DNA of 64,000 nucleotides from DASSQJ01 sp963726295 (GCA_963726295.1 CAVSBW010000001.1:620001-684000), one strand, 5' to 3'; shown: positions 8,425-18,499, counted from the first letter of the stretch. Translations and numbers: made by a program. The notes: generated by a model from the letters alone, not told the origin.

Positions 8425-9336
8425 GTGACCGTCGCCCGCCTCGACGCGCTCACCGCGTTCGAGCGCCATCTTCGCGTCGAACGGGGGCGCTCCGAGAACA
8501 CCGTGCGCGCCTACGCGCGCGATGTCTCGGCGTTCCTCGACTCGCTCGACGCGGTCGACGACGCGGCGCTGCGCGAGGTCACGCTCGGCGACCTCCGGGC
8601 CTGGCTCGGCCGGGTGGCCCGTGGCGGCGCCGCCCGCGCCACCGTCGCCCGCACCGCAGCGTCGTTGCGGACCTTCTTCCGCTGGTGTGAGCGCACGGGC
8701 CGCGTCGCGTCCGACCCGTCGCTGCGGCTGAGCGCGCCACGGCGTCACCGCACACTGCCCCCGGTGCTGGCTCGGCGGTCGGCCGACGCCCTCCTGGACG
8801 TCGCCGCCGTCGCAGCCGACGACGCCGACCCCGTGCACCTGCGTGACCGCGCGGCCCTGGAGCTGCTCTACGGCACCGGCATCCGCGTTGGCGAGCTCAC
8901 GCACCTCGACGTCGACGACGTCGACCTCGACGCACGCGTCGTCCGCGTCGTCGGTAAGGGCGACAAGGAGCGCCGGGTGCCGTTCGGCGTCCCCGCCGCC
9001 GACGCCGTCGACGAGTGGCTGCGCTGCGGCCGTCCGCACCTCGTCTCGGCGGCCAGCGGTCCCGCGCTGTTCCTCGGCCGGCGTGGGGGCAGGGTCGACC
9101 AACGCCAGGTGCGGGAGGTCGTCCACCGGCTCATGGCGCACGTGCCCGACGCCCCGGACGTCGGCCCGCACGGGCTGCGGCACAGCGCCGCCACACACCT
9201 GCTCGAGGGCGGCGCCGACCTCCGGATGGTCCAGGAGCTGCTCGGCCACGCCTCGCTCGCGACGACCCAGGTGTACACCCACGTCTCCGTCGACCGGCTT
9301 CGTCGGTCCTACGCGCAGGCGCACCCCCGTGCGTGA
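8425..9336 (+). CDS. xerC: Tyrosine recombinase XerC
   Basis: A 303-residue site-specific recombinase, the expected length for XerC/XerD, which resolves chromosome dimers at dif sites. The N-terminal SAM-like DNA-binding domain covers residues 1-95. The catalytic set is complete: Arg154 (GTGIRVGEL), Lys178 (VGKGDKERRVP), His249 and Arg252 (HGLRHSAATHLL), His275 (LLGHASLATTQ) and the nucleophile Tyr284 (VYTHV). The position after comM-dprA matches the actinobacterial xerC locus. GTG 8425 is chosen because no other start fits the family N-terminus. The next gene starts 8 nt before its stop. Confidence 0.93.
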   Translation: MTVARLDALTAFERHLRVERGRSENTVRAYARDVSAFLDSLDAVDDAALREVTLGDLRAWLGRVARGGAARATVARTAASLRTFFRWCERTGRVASDPSLRLSAPRRHRTLPPVLARRSADALLDVAAVAADDADPVHLRDRAALELLYGTGIRVGELTHLDVDDVDLDARVVRVVGKGDKERRVPFGVPAADAVDEWLRCGRPHLVSAASGPALFLGRRGGRVDQRQVREVVHRLMAHVPDAPDVGPHGLRHSAATHLLEGGADLRMVQELLGHASLATTQVYTHVSVDRLRRSYAQAHPRA

Positions 9337-10732
9337 CCACCAGGACCCCGAGCCTCCGGTCGGCGACGACCACCTCCAGGGCGGCCCGGCCGAGGATGCC
9401 GAGGAGCGCGACGGCTTCGACGTCCCCGAGTGGGTGTCCGAGTTCCGACGGCTGTACGTCGAGCCGAAGACCCGCGCGGCCGTGAAGAAGGAGACCCACC
9501 GCCACGGCCGGCGCGCCGGGACCCCTGCCGTACCCGTCTCGGGGTCGGCGCCCTTGACGGTGCCCGATCACGTCGACCCGACCGCGCCAGGGCCCGACAC
9601 GTGGGAGCCGCCGGAACAGCCGATGGCCGACGAACCGCTCCACAGCCGTTCGGAGGTCCACCGCGACCGCCGCTCGGTCCCCCGCGGTGCGCGTGCCACC
9701 GGCCGTGATCCCGACACCGACCGGCACGAGCCCGCCGCCACCGGGCCTCCGCCCTCGCCATCCGGATCACGCTCCGAGCTGCGCCGAGCCCGTCAGGCCA
9801 AGGCCCGTGCCGACCGGCGGATGCGACTGCGGCGCACCGTCGTCGTCGGAGTCCTGGTGCTCGTCGTCGCCGCGGTGGTCACCTGGCTGGTCGCCCGCAA
9901 CAGGGAGCCCGTCTCGGCGTCACCTGCCGCCCTCGTGGTTCCCGCGGTCGCCGTGGGACTCGTCCAGGCCGATGGTGGGGCGGGCGTCGACGGTGCCGAC
10001 GGCGACAGCACCGGCTCGGCCGCCGGGCACGCCGTCGCCAGCCCCGATGGCGCCCAGGCCGTGTCCGACGCGCCGCAGCCGGAGGTCGTGAATCCTGCGC
10101 CCGCGCCTCGGGCCACATCGAGCCCCGCAGCCACGACCCGTCCGTCGGCCGCACCCGAACCCACCCCGACCGCGACCCCCTCGCCGGCAGCGCGGGGCAC
10201 GGGGTCGATGGCGTGGGTCGAGTGGGGCGATGTCGACGGCGCGCAGGCCTCCGGCGGTCGGCCCGTGCGCGTGGCCCTCGAGATCGAGGACGGACTGGAC
10301 CTCGACCCCGAGGCCACCGCGACGGAGATCGCGGGCATCCTCGTGGACGACCGCGGGTGGCAGACGGTCGACGACGTGCGCTTCGTCTTCGTCACCCCGG
10401 AGGAGGCGGCGCGCGGCGAGTTCGACACGCGGATCGGCATCGCCAGCAGGCTGACCACCATGGACCTCTGCGGCTCGGTGCAGACCAAGGGGTTCACCTC
10501 CTGCTACAACGGGCGGGTCGTCATCAACCTGGACCGCTGGCTGCTCGGAGTCGACGCCTACGCAGAGCACCTCGACGAGTACCGCGTCTACGTCGTCGAC
10601 CACGAGATGGGTCACTACCTCGGGCGGGGGCACGAGGGCTGCACCGGCAAGGGGGACCCGGCGTCGGTGATGGTGCCGCAGACCCTGCACCTGTGGGGCT
10701 GCCAGCCGAACCCCTATCCCGTCGTGGGCTGA
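9329..10732 (+). CDS. Membrane-anchored DUF3152 metallopeptidase-like protein
   Basis: A 467-residue protein. It has a long charged, presumably cytoplasmic N-terminus (1-168), one transmembrane helix (about 170-189), and a Pro/Ala/Thr-rich extracellular linker (about 200-295). The globular C-terminal domain carries the zinc-type motif HEMGHYLGRGH (His425 to His435). DUF3152 is a family of actinobacterial extracellular proteins with this metzincin-like HExxHxxGxxH signature; here the motif is HEMGH...GRGH with the glutamate present. The substrate is unknown. The GTG at 9329 lies 8 nt inside xerC, which makes it the likely start (MRDHQDPEPP). It converges with and overlaps the M23 gene by 19 nt. 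It is probably a cell-surface protease, but activity is not shown. Confidence 0.85.
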   Translation: MRDHQDPEPPVGDDHLQGGPAEDAEERDGFDVPEWVSEFRRLYVEPKTRAAVKKETHRHGRRAGTPAVPVSGSAPLTVPDHVDPTAPGPDTWEPPEQPMADEPLHSRSEVHRDRRSVPRGARATGRDPDTDRHEPAATGPPPSPSGSRSELRRARQAKARADRRMRLRRTVVVGVLVLVVAAVVTWLVARNREPVSASPAALVVPAVAVGLVQADGGAGVDGADGDSTGSAAGHAVASPDGAQAVSDAPQPEVVNPAPAPRATSSPAATTRPSAAPEPTPTATPSPAARGTGSMAWVEWGDVDGAQASGGRPVRVALEIEDGLDLDPEATATEIAGILVDDRGWQTVDDVRFVFVTPEEAARGEFDTRIGIASRLTTMDLCGSVQTKGFTSCYNGRVVINLDRWLLGVDAYAEHLDEYRVYVVDHEMGHYLGRGHEGCTGKGDPASVMVPQTLHLWGCQPNPYPVVG

Positions 10733-11412
10733 GCGGGCGGCGACGGCAGCAGCCGCACCCGGCCGCCCCGCAGCAGCAGGAGCGGGTCGAGGTACACGTC
10801 GTCGCGGCGTGCGCCGAGGTGCAGGCAGGCGAGGAGCAGGCAGTGACCCCCGGCGGGCACCTCCGCGGGTGCCTCGAGCACGCCGAGCACGTCACCGGCG
10901 GCGACCGGGATACCGGCCACAACGCGGGCGTGGACCGGCTCGTAGGTGCTGGCCAGCCCGCCCGCGTGCGTCACCGTGAGGGTGCCCCGCCCCGCGACCC
11001 GTCCGGCGTGGGTGACCACGCCCGCCTCCACCGCCAGCACCGGCGACCCGGCCGCGGCGCCGAGGTCGACGCCGCGGTGGCCGGGACCGTAGGGACCCGG
11101 GGGCGCCGAGAAGGGTCGCAGGACCGTCGGGCGGGGCACGAGTGGCCACCGCCAGCGTGGGCGGTCGGTCCGGGCGTGCACCGCGAGGGGGGCCGGGCTG
11201 CCGGATCGGTCGGCGGTCCACCAGCCGGTGCCGGGCGACCCGACCTCCGGGACCGCAGGACCGCGTGAGGCCGCAGCGACCTCCGCCGGTGGCATCCCCC
11301 GACCATCCGCCGACCCCGGGCCCGAGCGGGGCCACGGGACGCCCGCGGGGAGCGGGAGCAGTAGGAGGGGACCCACCAGGGCGGTGGCGAGGGACCGCGC
11401 GACGTCGACCAT
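10714..11412 (-). CDS. Secreted M23 (LytM-type) peptidoglycan endopeptidase-like protein
   Basis: A 232-residue protein with an N-terminal hydrophobic signal (about residues 8-24) and a C-terminal M23 domain. GPGHRGVDLGAAAG supplies the HxxxD zinc ligands. PVLAVEAGVVTHAG and LTVTHAGGLASTYEPV are standard M23 strands. The terminal motif reads LLACLHLGARRDDVYLDPL. The usual HxH pair is therefore CxH, with the second histidine (zinc ligand) kept and the first (catalytic base) replaced by cysteine. An M23 gene before rpsB is conserved in actinobacteria (Rv2891). ATG 11412 gives a good signal peptide; the longer upstream frame is noncoding. Confidence 0.85.
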   Translation of the reverse strand: MVDVARSLATALVGPLLLLPLPAGVPWPRSGPGSADGRGMPPAEVAAASRGPAVPEVGSPGTGWWTADRSGSPAPLAVHARTDRPRWRWPLVPRPTVLRPFSAPPGPYGPGHRGVDLGAAAGSPVLAVEAGVVTHAGRVAGRGTLTVTHAGGLASTYEPVHARVVAGIPVAAGDVLGVLEAPAEVPAGGHCLLLACLHLGARRDDVYLDPLLLLRGGRVRLLPSPPAQPTTG

Positions 11413-11479
11413 CCACCCACCCTGCGCCGTGACGCCGGGCGGCACGAGGCGGGTCGGGAGCGCTGTGGACGAGGACCCC

Positions 11480-12655
11480 TCAGCTGCGCGGGTGTGGACG
11501 GAGGACGCCCAGCCGCCGGCAGGCCTGCCCGATGACGTCCTCCCGCTTGCAGAACGCGAACCGCACGAGCGTCCGCGACGCGTCGTGGTCGTCGTGGAAG
11601 GCCGAGGCGGGAACACCGACCACGCCGGCGCGGTCGGGGAGCTCCAGGCAGAAGGGCACCGCGTCCTCCACCCCGAGCGGCGCCGCGTCGGCGACGACGA
11701 AGTAGCCACCCGCGGGCACCGGCACGTCGAACCCCGCTCCCCGAAGCCCCTCGACCAGCTGGTCGCGCCGCGCCTCCATCGACCGCGCCAACCCCTCGAA
11801 CACGGCGTCCGGCAGACGCAGCCCCGTTGCCACCGCCGGCTGGAAGGGCCCGGAGCCCACGAAGGTGAGGAACTGCTTGACACCCCTGACCGCCGCCACC
11901 GCCTCCGCCGTGCCGGTGACCCAGCCGACCTTCCAGCCGGTGGTGGCGAAGGTCTTCCCACCCGAGGAGATGGTCAGCGTGCGCTCGCGCATCCCCGGCA
12001 GGCCGGCCACAGGCACGTGCGTGCGCCCGTCGTAGGCGAGGTGCTCGTACACCTCGTCGGTGACGACCCAGGCGTCGTGGGCGCGGGCCAGCTCGCAGAC
12101 CAGCTCGAGCTCCTCCGGCGTGAAGACCTTCCCCGTGGGGTTGTGCGGGGTGTTGAGGAGCACGACGCGGGTGCGGTCCGAGAACGCCGCACGCAGGGAG
12201 GCCTCGTCGACGGCGTGGTCGGGGAAGCGCAGGAGCGAGGTGCGGCGCACGCCTCCGGCCAGCGCGATCGTCGCGGCATAGCTGTCGTAGTACGGCTCGA
12301 AGGTGACCACCTCGTCACCGGGGCGGACCAGGGCGAGGACGGCGGCCGCGATGGCCTCCGTGGCCCCCACGGTCACGAGCACCTCCGAGGCCGGGTCCAC
12401 CGACAGCCCGTAGAACCGCTCCTGGTGCTCGGCGACCGCCTCACGCAGCTCCGGGAAGCCCGTGCCCGGCGGGTACTGGTTGCGGCCCTCCCGGATCGCC
12501 GCGACGGCGGCGTCGAGGACCTCGCGGGGGCCGTCGGTGTCGGGGAAACCCTGGCCGAGGTTGACAGCGTCCTTCTCGAGCGCAAGGGCCGTCATCGTCG
12601 CGAAGATCGTCGTGCCGAAGGCCTCGAGGGCTGGGTGACCGGGGGAGGAGGGCAT
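11480..12655 (-). CDS. Class I/II PLP-dependent aminotransferase
   Basis: A 391-residue fold-type I aminotransferase. Visible landmarks are VNLGQGFPDTDGP, NQYPPGTGFPELREAV, the substrate loop NTPHNPTGKVF, VVTDEVYEHLAYDG, the PLP lysine in SSGGKTFATTGWKVGW, and the C-terminal RFAFCK arginine that binds the substrate carboxylate. The closest family by motif is the kynurenine/methionine aminotransferase YbdL group, which includes the proposed N-succinyldiaminopimelate aminotransferase of mycobacteria (Rv0858c). I cannot decide the substrate. ATG 12655 is preceded at 7 nt by TAACCT, a leaderless-type -10 located inside the 3' end of the MFS gene. Confidence 0.85.
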   Translation of the reverse strand: MPSSPGHPALEAFGTTIFATMTALALEKDAVNLGQGFPDTDGPREVLDAAVAAIREGRNQYPPGTGFPELREAVAEHQERFYGLSVDPASEVLVTVGATEAIAAAVLALVRPGDEVVTFEPYYDSYAATIALAGGVRRTSLLRFPDHAVDEASLRAAFSDRTRVVLLNTPHNPTGKVFTPEELELVCELARAHDAWVVTDEVYEHLAYDGRTHVPVAGLPGMRERTLTISSGGKTFATTGWKVGWVTGTAEAVAAVRGVKQFLTFVGSGPFQPAVATGLRLPDAVFEGLARSMEARRDQLVEGLRGAGFDVPVPAGGYFVVADAAPLGVEDAVPFCLELPDRAGVVGVPASAFHDDHDASRTLVRFAFCKREDVIGQACRRLGVLRPHPRS

Positions 12656-12662
12656 GCCCAGC

Positions 12663-12668
12663 AGGTTA
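12663..12668 (-). promoter_or_regulatory. Putative -10 box (TAACCT) for the aminotransferase gene
   Basis: On the minus strand TAACCT lies exactly 7 nt before ATG 12655 and fits TAnnnT. Its first three bases are the stop codon of the upstream MFS gene. This implies an independent leaderless transcript. Confidence 0.5.
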
Positions 12669-13916
12669 GGCGTCGCCCGGCTCCGGGTGCAGTGCGGCGT
12701 CGGCCAGGGCCACCCGGTCGAGCTGGCGCCACACCAGCGCCAAGGTGGCCCCGGACCCGACGAACGCGAACCAGAACGGCGCGGCCGCGCCGAAGCGCTC
12801 GGCGATGACGCCGCCGAGCAGCTGGCCGACGAGGAGCCCGACAACGAGTCCGACCCAGTAGACGCTGCCGACCCGGCCCTGCAGGTCCAGGGGCGTCGCC
12901 CGCTGACGCACGGCCGACGAGAGCGAGCCCCAGACGAACGCGTACGACCCGAAGACGACCATGACTGCGAGCGCCACGCGGAACGAGGTGGTCATCGCGA
13001 GCGCCAGGTGGGTGAGCACCTCGAGGGTCAGGCAGGCCTTCATCAGCCGGCCGAGGGGGACACGGCGCTCCAGCCCGTCGTACGAGAGCACGGCCGCGAC
13101 CCCCCCGACCGCGGTGGCGGTCGTGAGCAGCCCGAAGCCGACGGCGGTGACGCCGAGGCGCTCCTGGGCCCAGTAGACGAGCACGCCCCACGGCGCCCCC
13201 CACGTGATGTTGAAGACGAAGATGACGACGGTGAGGGTGCGCACCGGGGCGTTGTGGGCGATCCACCGCAGGCCCTCGAGGATGTCGTGGCCCACGTGCT
13301 GGTCGCGGTGAGCGCCCTGGACCTGCGGCAGCCGGACCCGCGCGAACAGCCCCGCGGCGAGCAGCAGGGCGAGCGCCTGGACCCCGAACGGGACCGCGGC
13401 GCCCACGGCGAACAGGGCCGCACCCACCGCCGGACCCAGCAGCTGGTTGGCCACGAGGAAGCCGGACATCATCCGGGCGTTCGCGATGCCGAGGTCCGCC
13501 GTCGGGACGATCATCGGGGTGACCGCCCGCCAGGCGCTGTCGGCGAAGAGCTCGGCGACCCCCACGGCGAAGAGGATGACGAGGAGCAGGGGGACGGAGA
13601 TGGCGCCGGTGAGGATCGCTCCCGCGAGGACGATGAGCACGGCGACGCGCGCGAGGTTCGCGGCGAGCACGAGCCGGCGCCGGTCCACCCGGTCGGCGAT
13701 CGCACCGGCGTAGAGCCCCACGAGCAGGGTGGGTAGCTGCTGGACCATGGCGGCGGAGGCGATGAGCACGGGGGATCGGGTCTGCGAGGCCACGAGCAGC
13801 GGGCCGGCCGCGAGCGCGATCCCGTCGCCGATCTGCCCCACCCACGACGACGCCAGCTGCCACCTGAAGGACCGCCCCATCCGGGGCGGGACCACGACGT
13901 CCAGGAGCCGGCTCAC
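12666..13916 (-). CDS. Major facilitator superfamily transporter
   Basis: A 416-residue membrane protein with about ten to twelve hydrophobic helices. The loop 2-3 motif DRVDRRRLVLAAN matches the MFS signature G-x-x-x-D-R-x-G-R-R. An equivalent loop is present in the second half (SYDGLERRVPLGRLMKA). Overall it resembles the EntS-type exporter group (MFS_3), whose members export siderophores or small drugs. The substrate here is not deducible. The GTG start at 13916 is followed by MSRLLDVVVPPRMGRSFRWQ, and a TAGCGT box lies 9 nt upstream. The stop ends 10 nt before the aminotransferase start. Confidence 0.85.
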   Translation of the reverse strand: MSRLLDVVVPPRMGRSFRWQLASSWVGQIGDGIALAAGPLLVASQTRSPVLIASAAMVQQLPTLLVGLYAGAIADRVDRRRLVLAANLARVAVLIVLAGAILTGAISVPLLLVILFAVGVAELFADSAWRAVTPMIVPTADLGIANARMMSGFLVANQLLGPAVGAALFAVGAAVPFGVQALALLLAAGLFARVRLPQVQGAHRDQHVGHDILEGLRWIAHNAPVRTLTVVIFVFNITWGAPWGVLVYWAQERLGVTAVGFGLLTTATAVGGVAAVLSYDGLERRVPLGRLMKACLTLEVLTHLALAMTTSFRVALAVMVVFGSYAFVWGSLSSAVRQRATPLDLQGRVGSVYWVGLVVGLLVGQLLGGVIAERFGAAAPFWFAFVGSGATLALVWRQLDRVALADAALHPEPGDA

Positions 13917-13925
13917 GAGGGCGAG

Positions 13926-13931
13926 ACGCTA
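13926..13931 (-). promoter_or_regulatory. Putative -10 box (TAGCGT) for the MFS gene
   Basis: TAGCGT on the minus strand lies 9 nt before the GTG at 13916. There is no convincing ribosome-binding site, so a leaderless transcript is plausible. Confidence 0.4.
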
Positions 13932-14301
13932 CCCCGGTCCCGCACGTGACGGCGACCCGGTTTGCGGCCTCTTGCCTGCGTGGCGCAACCGGGAACGCCC
14001 CGGGGGCGGCACGGCGCGCCGGGGTCGGTCCGCCGCGGTTGCCGATTTCCGGTCCGGGCCTCCCGCGACGTACGATGCCGGGTGGCCCTCGTGCGCGTGC
14101 GCACGGGAGTCATCACTTCGCGCGTCATCCCTCCCGCGACGAGCCACGGCTCGGACCGGGGGCGTACCACGGCAGTGGCGGTACGCGGCCTCGCGGCCAC
14201 GTCCCGTCCGGGGTGCGTCACGGCGCCAGGCAGGTGGGTCCACCCTCCGGGGCTCGGGCTCCACCGACGAAACTGACAACCACACAGCTAGGAGAACGAC
14301 G
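13932..14301 (+). promoter_or_regulatory. rpsB upstream region with promoter candidate and long leader
   Basis: About 370 bp without a gene separate the divergent MFS gene from rpsB. A TACGAT hexamer at 14071-14076 is the best -10 candidate and would give a leader of about 220 nt. A perfect inverted repeat, GTGCGC-GT-GCGCAC, lies at 14091-14104, just after the expected start point. The rpsB ribosome-binding site is AGGAGAACGACG ahead of ATG 14302. Long rpsB leaders serve S2 autoregulation in several bacteria; that function here is inference. Confidence 0.4.
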
Positions 14302-15414
<1,113 letters not shown>

Positions 15415-15461
15415 CCCACCCGTCCCCTCCGGACACTCACGGAAGAGAGCGATAGGAACAC

Positions 15462-16298
15462 ATGGCGAACTACACCGCCGCTGACATCAAGGCGCTTCGC
15501 GAGAAGACCGCGGCCGGGATGATGGACGTCAAGAAGGCCCTCGACGAGGCCGACGGCGACATGGCCAAGGCCGAGGAGATCCTCCGCGTCAAGGGCCAGA
15601 AGGGCGTCACCAAGCGCGAGGGCCGCACCACCTCCAACGGTCTGGTCACCGCGCGCGCCGCCGACGGCGAGGGCACCCTCGTCGAGGTGCTCTGCGAGAC
15701 CGACTTCGTGGCCAAGGGCGAGCGCTTCATCGCGCTGGCCGACCAGGTCCTCAACCAGGCCGTGGCGACGAGGGCCGGCGACGCCGACGCGCTGCTCGAC
15801 TCGACGCTCGATGACGGCAAGACCGTCAGGGAGCTCCTCGACGAGGCCAACGCCACGATCGGGGAGAAGATCGAGGTCAAGCGCGTGGCCCGGCTCGAGG
15901 GCGAGCACGTCGTCTCCTACCTGCACAAGACGAGCCCCGACCTGCCCGCGCAGATCGGTGTCCTCGTGGCCACCCAGGGTGGAGACGACTCCGTCGCGCG
16001 CGACGTCGCCATGCACGTCGCTGCGTTCGCGCCGAAGGTGCTCAGCCGTGACGAGGTCGACGAGGAGACGGTCGCCAACGAGCGTCGCCTCGCCGAGGCC
16101 ACGGCCAAGGAGGAGGGCAAGCCCGAGGCAGCGCTCCCGAAGATCATCGAGGGCCGGGTCAACGGCTTCTTCAAGGAGAACGTGCTCGTCGAGCAGCCGT
16201 TCGCCAAGGAGCCCAAGAAGACGGTCGGCAAGGTCCTCGACGAGGCCGGCGCCGACGCCACCGGCTTCGCCCGCTTCCGGGTCGGCGCCGACGCCTGA
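15462..16298 (+). CDS. tsf: Translation elongation factor Ts
   Basis: A 278-residue EF-Ts, the guanine nucleotide exchange factor of EF-Tu. The N-terminal UBA-like domain reads IKALREKTAAGMMDVKKAL. It is followed by the core signature LVEVLCETDFVAKGERF, where the TDFV element contacts EF-Tu. A second EF-Ts subdomain ends with the KIIEGRVNGFFKENVLVEQPF helix. Length and motifs are normal for actinobacteria. ATG 15462 follows a GGAAGAGAGCGATAGG purine-rich stretch. A strong hairpin follows the stop, so the rpsB-tsf transcript probably ends here. Confidence 0.98.
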   Translation: MANYTAADIKALREKTAAGMMDVKKALDEADGDMAKAEEILRVKGQKGVTKREGRTTSNGLVTARAADGEGTLVEVLCETDFVAKGERFIALADQVLNQAVATRAGDADALLDSTLDDGKTVRELLDEANATIGEKIEVKRVARLEGEHVVSYLHKTSPDLPAQIGVLVATQGGDDSVARDVAMHVAAFAPKVLSRDEVDEETVANERRLAEATAKEEGKPEAALPKIIEGRVNGFFKENVLVEQPFAKEPKKTVGKVLDEAGADATGFARFRVGADA

Positions 16299-16320
16299 CG
16301 TCCGCCACCCCCGAGCAGAA

Positions 16321-16354
16321 CAGCGCCCCCAACCACTCGTGGTGGGGGGCGCTG
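16321..16354 (+). terminator. Strong hairpin terminator after tsf
   Basis: The arms CAGCGCCCCCAACCA and TGGTGGGGGGCGCTG form a stem of about 15 bp with one A-G mismatch around a CTCG tetraloop. It begins 22 nt after the tsf stop. Only a weak T-tract (TTCTCGTC) follows, as is usual in high-GC actinobacteria. It also separates tsf from the convergent decayed gene. Confidence 0.75.
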
Positions 16355-16450
16355 TTCTCGTCAGAGGGTTCTCACGTCGTCATGGCCAGCAGCTCGCCGG
16401 AGGCCACCAGGCAGAGCGGCCCCCGGACGCCGGATCACGGCCCGGCCGAA

Positions 16451-17345
16451 CTACGACCCCGTGATGCCGGTGACGTCCGGCTGCCACCCGGAGCCGGTCC
16501 ACCGCCAGAGGTCGTTCCCGGAGACGGTGTAGCACTCCGTGGCCGACACGCAGCCCAGACCGTTCCCGCCGTTCGGGAGCGCGGAGAGCGAGACCGTGCG
16601 CCAGGACGAGCCGTTGAAGACCGCGGCTCCCTTGTCCGACAACGTCATGCAGAAGGTAGCGCTGACACAGTCGACGCCGATCTCGCCGCCGGCGTACCCG
16701 GGCACGGACCCTCGCGACGCCCAGCGGGTGCCGTTCCACGACGTGGGGCGGCCGTACGCGCCGACGAGCATGCAGAAGGATGACGTGGGGCAGTCGCCGG
16801 TGACCCCGTAACCGCTCCCGAGGTCGACGGGCAGCGAGCGCGGCTCGGACCACGTCGAGCCGCCGTAGCGGCTGACCGAGTCGTCCTGTGCCGAGAAGCA
16901 CGTCGTGCTGGACGCGCAGACCACGTCGTCCGCGGGCCCGAACATCGTCGTGCGTCGTGGTCCCCACGTGCTCGAGAGTCGGGTGCGCCAGGTCCAGGCC
17001 AGCGACGCCTCGGTCATGCAGAGCCGGCCGGCGCAGTCCACTCGCGCCATGGAGTCGGCGATGTACCGCCGGGACCAGGTGGACCCCGACCACTCCAGCG
17101 CGTTCCCGAACTGGTCGGTCGCGACGCAGTCGGCCGTCCCAGGCAGTCCATCGCGAGGACGCCGCCCCGGGCCAGGTCGAAGAACGACCGAGCCGACCAG
17201 GACCGTCCGTTCCAGCGGGTCCAGGCGCCCCGGGTGTCCAGCGCGACGCAGGACCACGCACCCGCGCAGTCCACGGAGCGGCCGAGGTTGGCGTTGCCAC
17301 CGATGACGTGGTGGGACCACGACGAGCCGTTCCAGCGAGGGCCAA
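16451..17345 (-). pseudogene. Decayed Trp/Cys repeat protein (probable extracellular beta-propeller-like fragment)
   Basis: The minus strand encodes about seven copies of a 35-45-residue unit of the form DC....xCxxxD..G.....W.G..W, for example IGVDCVSATFCMTLSDKG followed by AAVFNGSSW. Such paired-Cys, Gly, Trp repeats occur in secreted actinobacterial propeller-like proteins. Two defects are visible. The first unit starts abruptly near 17340 with no signal peptide or start upstream. The frame also changes once near 17143-17147: LDTRGAWTRWNGRSW and VLAMDCLG are in one frame, and ADCVATDQFGNALEW and everything after are in the next, consistent with loss of one base. The stop is at 16451. I read it as a 5'-truncated, frameshifted remnant; a sequencing error could explain only the frameshift. 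Confidence 0.65.
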
Positions 17346-17460
17346 CCCCCGGTGGCTGCCTCCCGAATCGAGACCGGCTCCCATCTGGGGTACCGCACCA
17401 CCGACGGAACCCGCCGGGTTCTCCGGGGTCGTCGACGTCCTCGCACGCCGGCCGCCCGGC

Positions 17461-17466
17461 TAGCGT
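17461..17466 (+). promoter_or_regulatory. Putative -10 box (TAGCGT) of a leaderless transcript
   Basis: TAGCGT ends 7 nt before GTG 17474 and matches TAnnnT. No ribosome-binding site precedes the start. Confidence 0.5.
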
Positions 17467-17473
17467 CTCGGGA

Positions 17474-18223
17474 GTGGAGCTCACCGTCATGTCGCTCAAC
17501 CTGCGGGGGTGCGACGATCCTCCGCCGAACGACTGGGCCCACCGTCGTCCCCGCCTCGCCCGGCTGCTCGAGTGCACCGCCCCGGACGTGCTCGGTACCC
17601 AGGAGGCCCTCGCCGCGGTGCTCGACGAGGTCTGCGCCGATGCGGAGCCCGGGCTCCGACTCGCGTGGAACGGCGTGGACCGCCGGGGAGGCCGTGACGA
17701 CGAGCACTGCGCCGTGGTCCACCGCGAGGACCGCTGGCGCGTCGTGGCGTCGGGCGACCTCGCCCTGTCGGACCTCCCCGAGGCGCTCGGGACGAAGGCG
17801 ACGAGCACCCAGGGCTTCCCGCGGATGGTGACCTGGGTGCGCCTGGCCCCTCGGTGCGAAGGGGGCGAGATCCTCGTCGTGAACACCCACCTGGACCACC
17901 TGTGCGCTCGCAGCCGCGTCCTCGCCGCCGAGCAGCTCGTCTCGCTGGTCGACGACCTGGCGCCGGACGGCCCCGTGGTGGTCACCGGAGACTTCAACGC
18001 CCAACCCGGCAGTGATCCGCACCGGATCCTGCTCACCCGGCTCGACCCGGTGTTCCCGCGGACCGGCGCCCCGGACACCTTCCACGGCCACGGGGCCGGC
18101 CGCGGCTGTCTCGACTGGGTGCTCGGGCGCGGGGTCGAGGTCCTGCGGGCCGGGGTGGCCGCCGTGGACCGGCCGGTCAGCGACCACCACCCCGTCCTCG
18201 CCCGGCTCTGCATCGCGGGGTGA
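17474..18223 (+). CDS. Endonuclease/exonuclease/phosphatase (EEP) family protein
   Basis: A 249-residue EEP-fold hydrolase without signal peptide or membrane segment. The metal and catalytic motifs are all visible: MSLNLRG (metal-binding Asn), LGTQEALAAVLDEV (Glu), ILVVNTHLDHL (His), VVVTGDFNAQPGSDPHRIL (Asp and Asn) and the terminal SDHHPVLARL (Asp-His pair). This architecture is shared by exonuclease III, sphingomyelinases and inositol phosphatases. The set resembles the small secreted or cytoplasmic phosphodiesterase-like group, but the substrate cannot be inferred. GTG 17474 is chosen because TAGCGT lies 7 nt upstream; ATG 17489 is a shorter alternative. Confidence 0.85.
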   Translation: MELTVMSLNLRGCDDPPPNDWAHRRPRLARLLECTAPDVLGTQEALAAVLDEVCADAEPGLRLAWNGVDRRGGRDDEHCAVVHREDRWRVVASGDLALSDLPEALGTKATSTQGFPRMVTWVRLAPRCEGGEILVVNTHLDHLCARSRVLAAEQLVSLVDDLAPDGPVVVTGDFNAQPGSDPHRILLTRLDPVFPRTGAPDTFHGHGAGRGCLDWVLGRGVEVLRAGVAAVDRPVSDHHPVLARLCIAG

Positions 18224-18245
18224 CCGCCGGGGCCGGCGCCGCCGT

Positions 18246-18271
18246 CCCCCCAGCCTCTCGGGCCTGGGGGG
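18246..18271 (+). terminator. Hairpin after the EEP gene
   Basis: CCCCCCAG (18246-18253) pairs with CTGGGGGG (18264-18271) around a 10-nt loop. It lies 22 nt past the EEP stop. There is no T-tract. Confidence 0.5.
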
Positions 18272-18499
18272 CCGCATCCCGCCCAGCCGCGGGTCGAGGA
18301 CGGCGGCGGTGATCTCCTCCGGTGCCGGGCCGCTGGTGACCGTGGTCGTGACGTCGGTGTCGTGCACGGGTGCCCCCACCGTCCTGGCATGGCTCCAGGA
18401 CATCGTCGAATCGGGTACGCGGCCCGGGTCGGACGCGACACCGAGACCGAGTTCATGCTGCGCCACGCCGGTTCCTGGTGACGAGGCGGGCGTGCCCGG

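Noticed and set aside
12654..13736. Large plus-strand ORF opposite the MFS gene
   Set aside because: It is Asp/Glu/His/Arg-rich without motifs, while the minus strand has intact transporter helices and loop motifs.
18246..18499. Possible small RNA or gene between the EEP gene and the phosphoribosyltransferase
   Set aside because: Apart from the hairpin at 18246-18271 I see no conserved motif, promoter or reading frame to support it.
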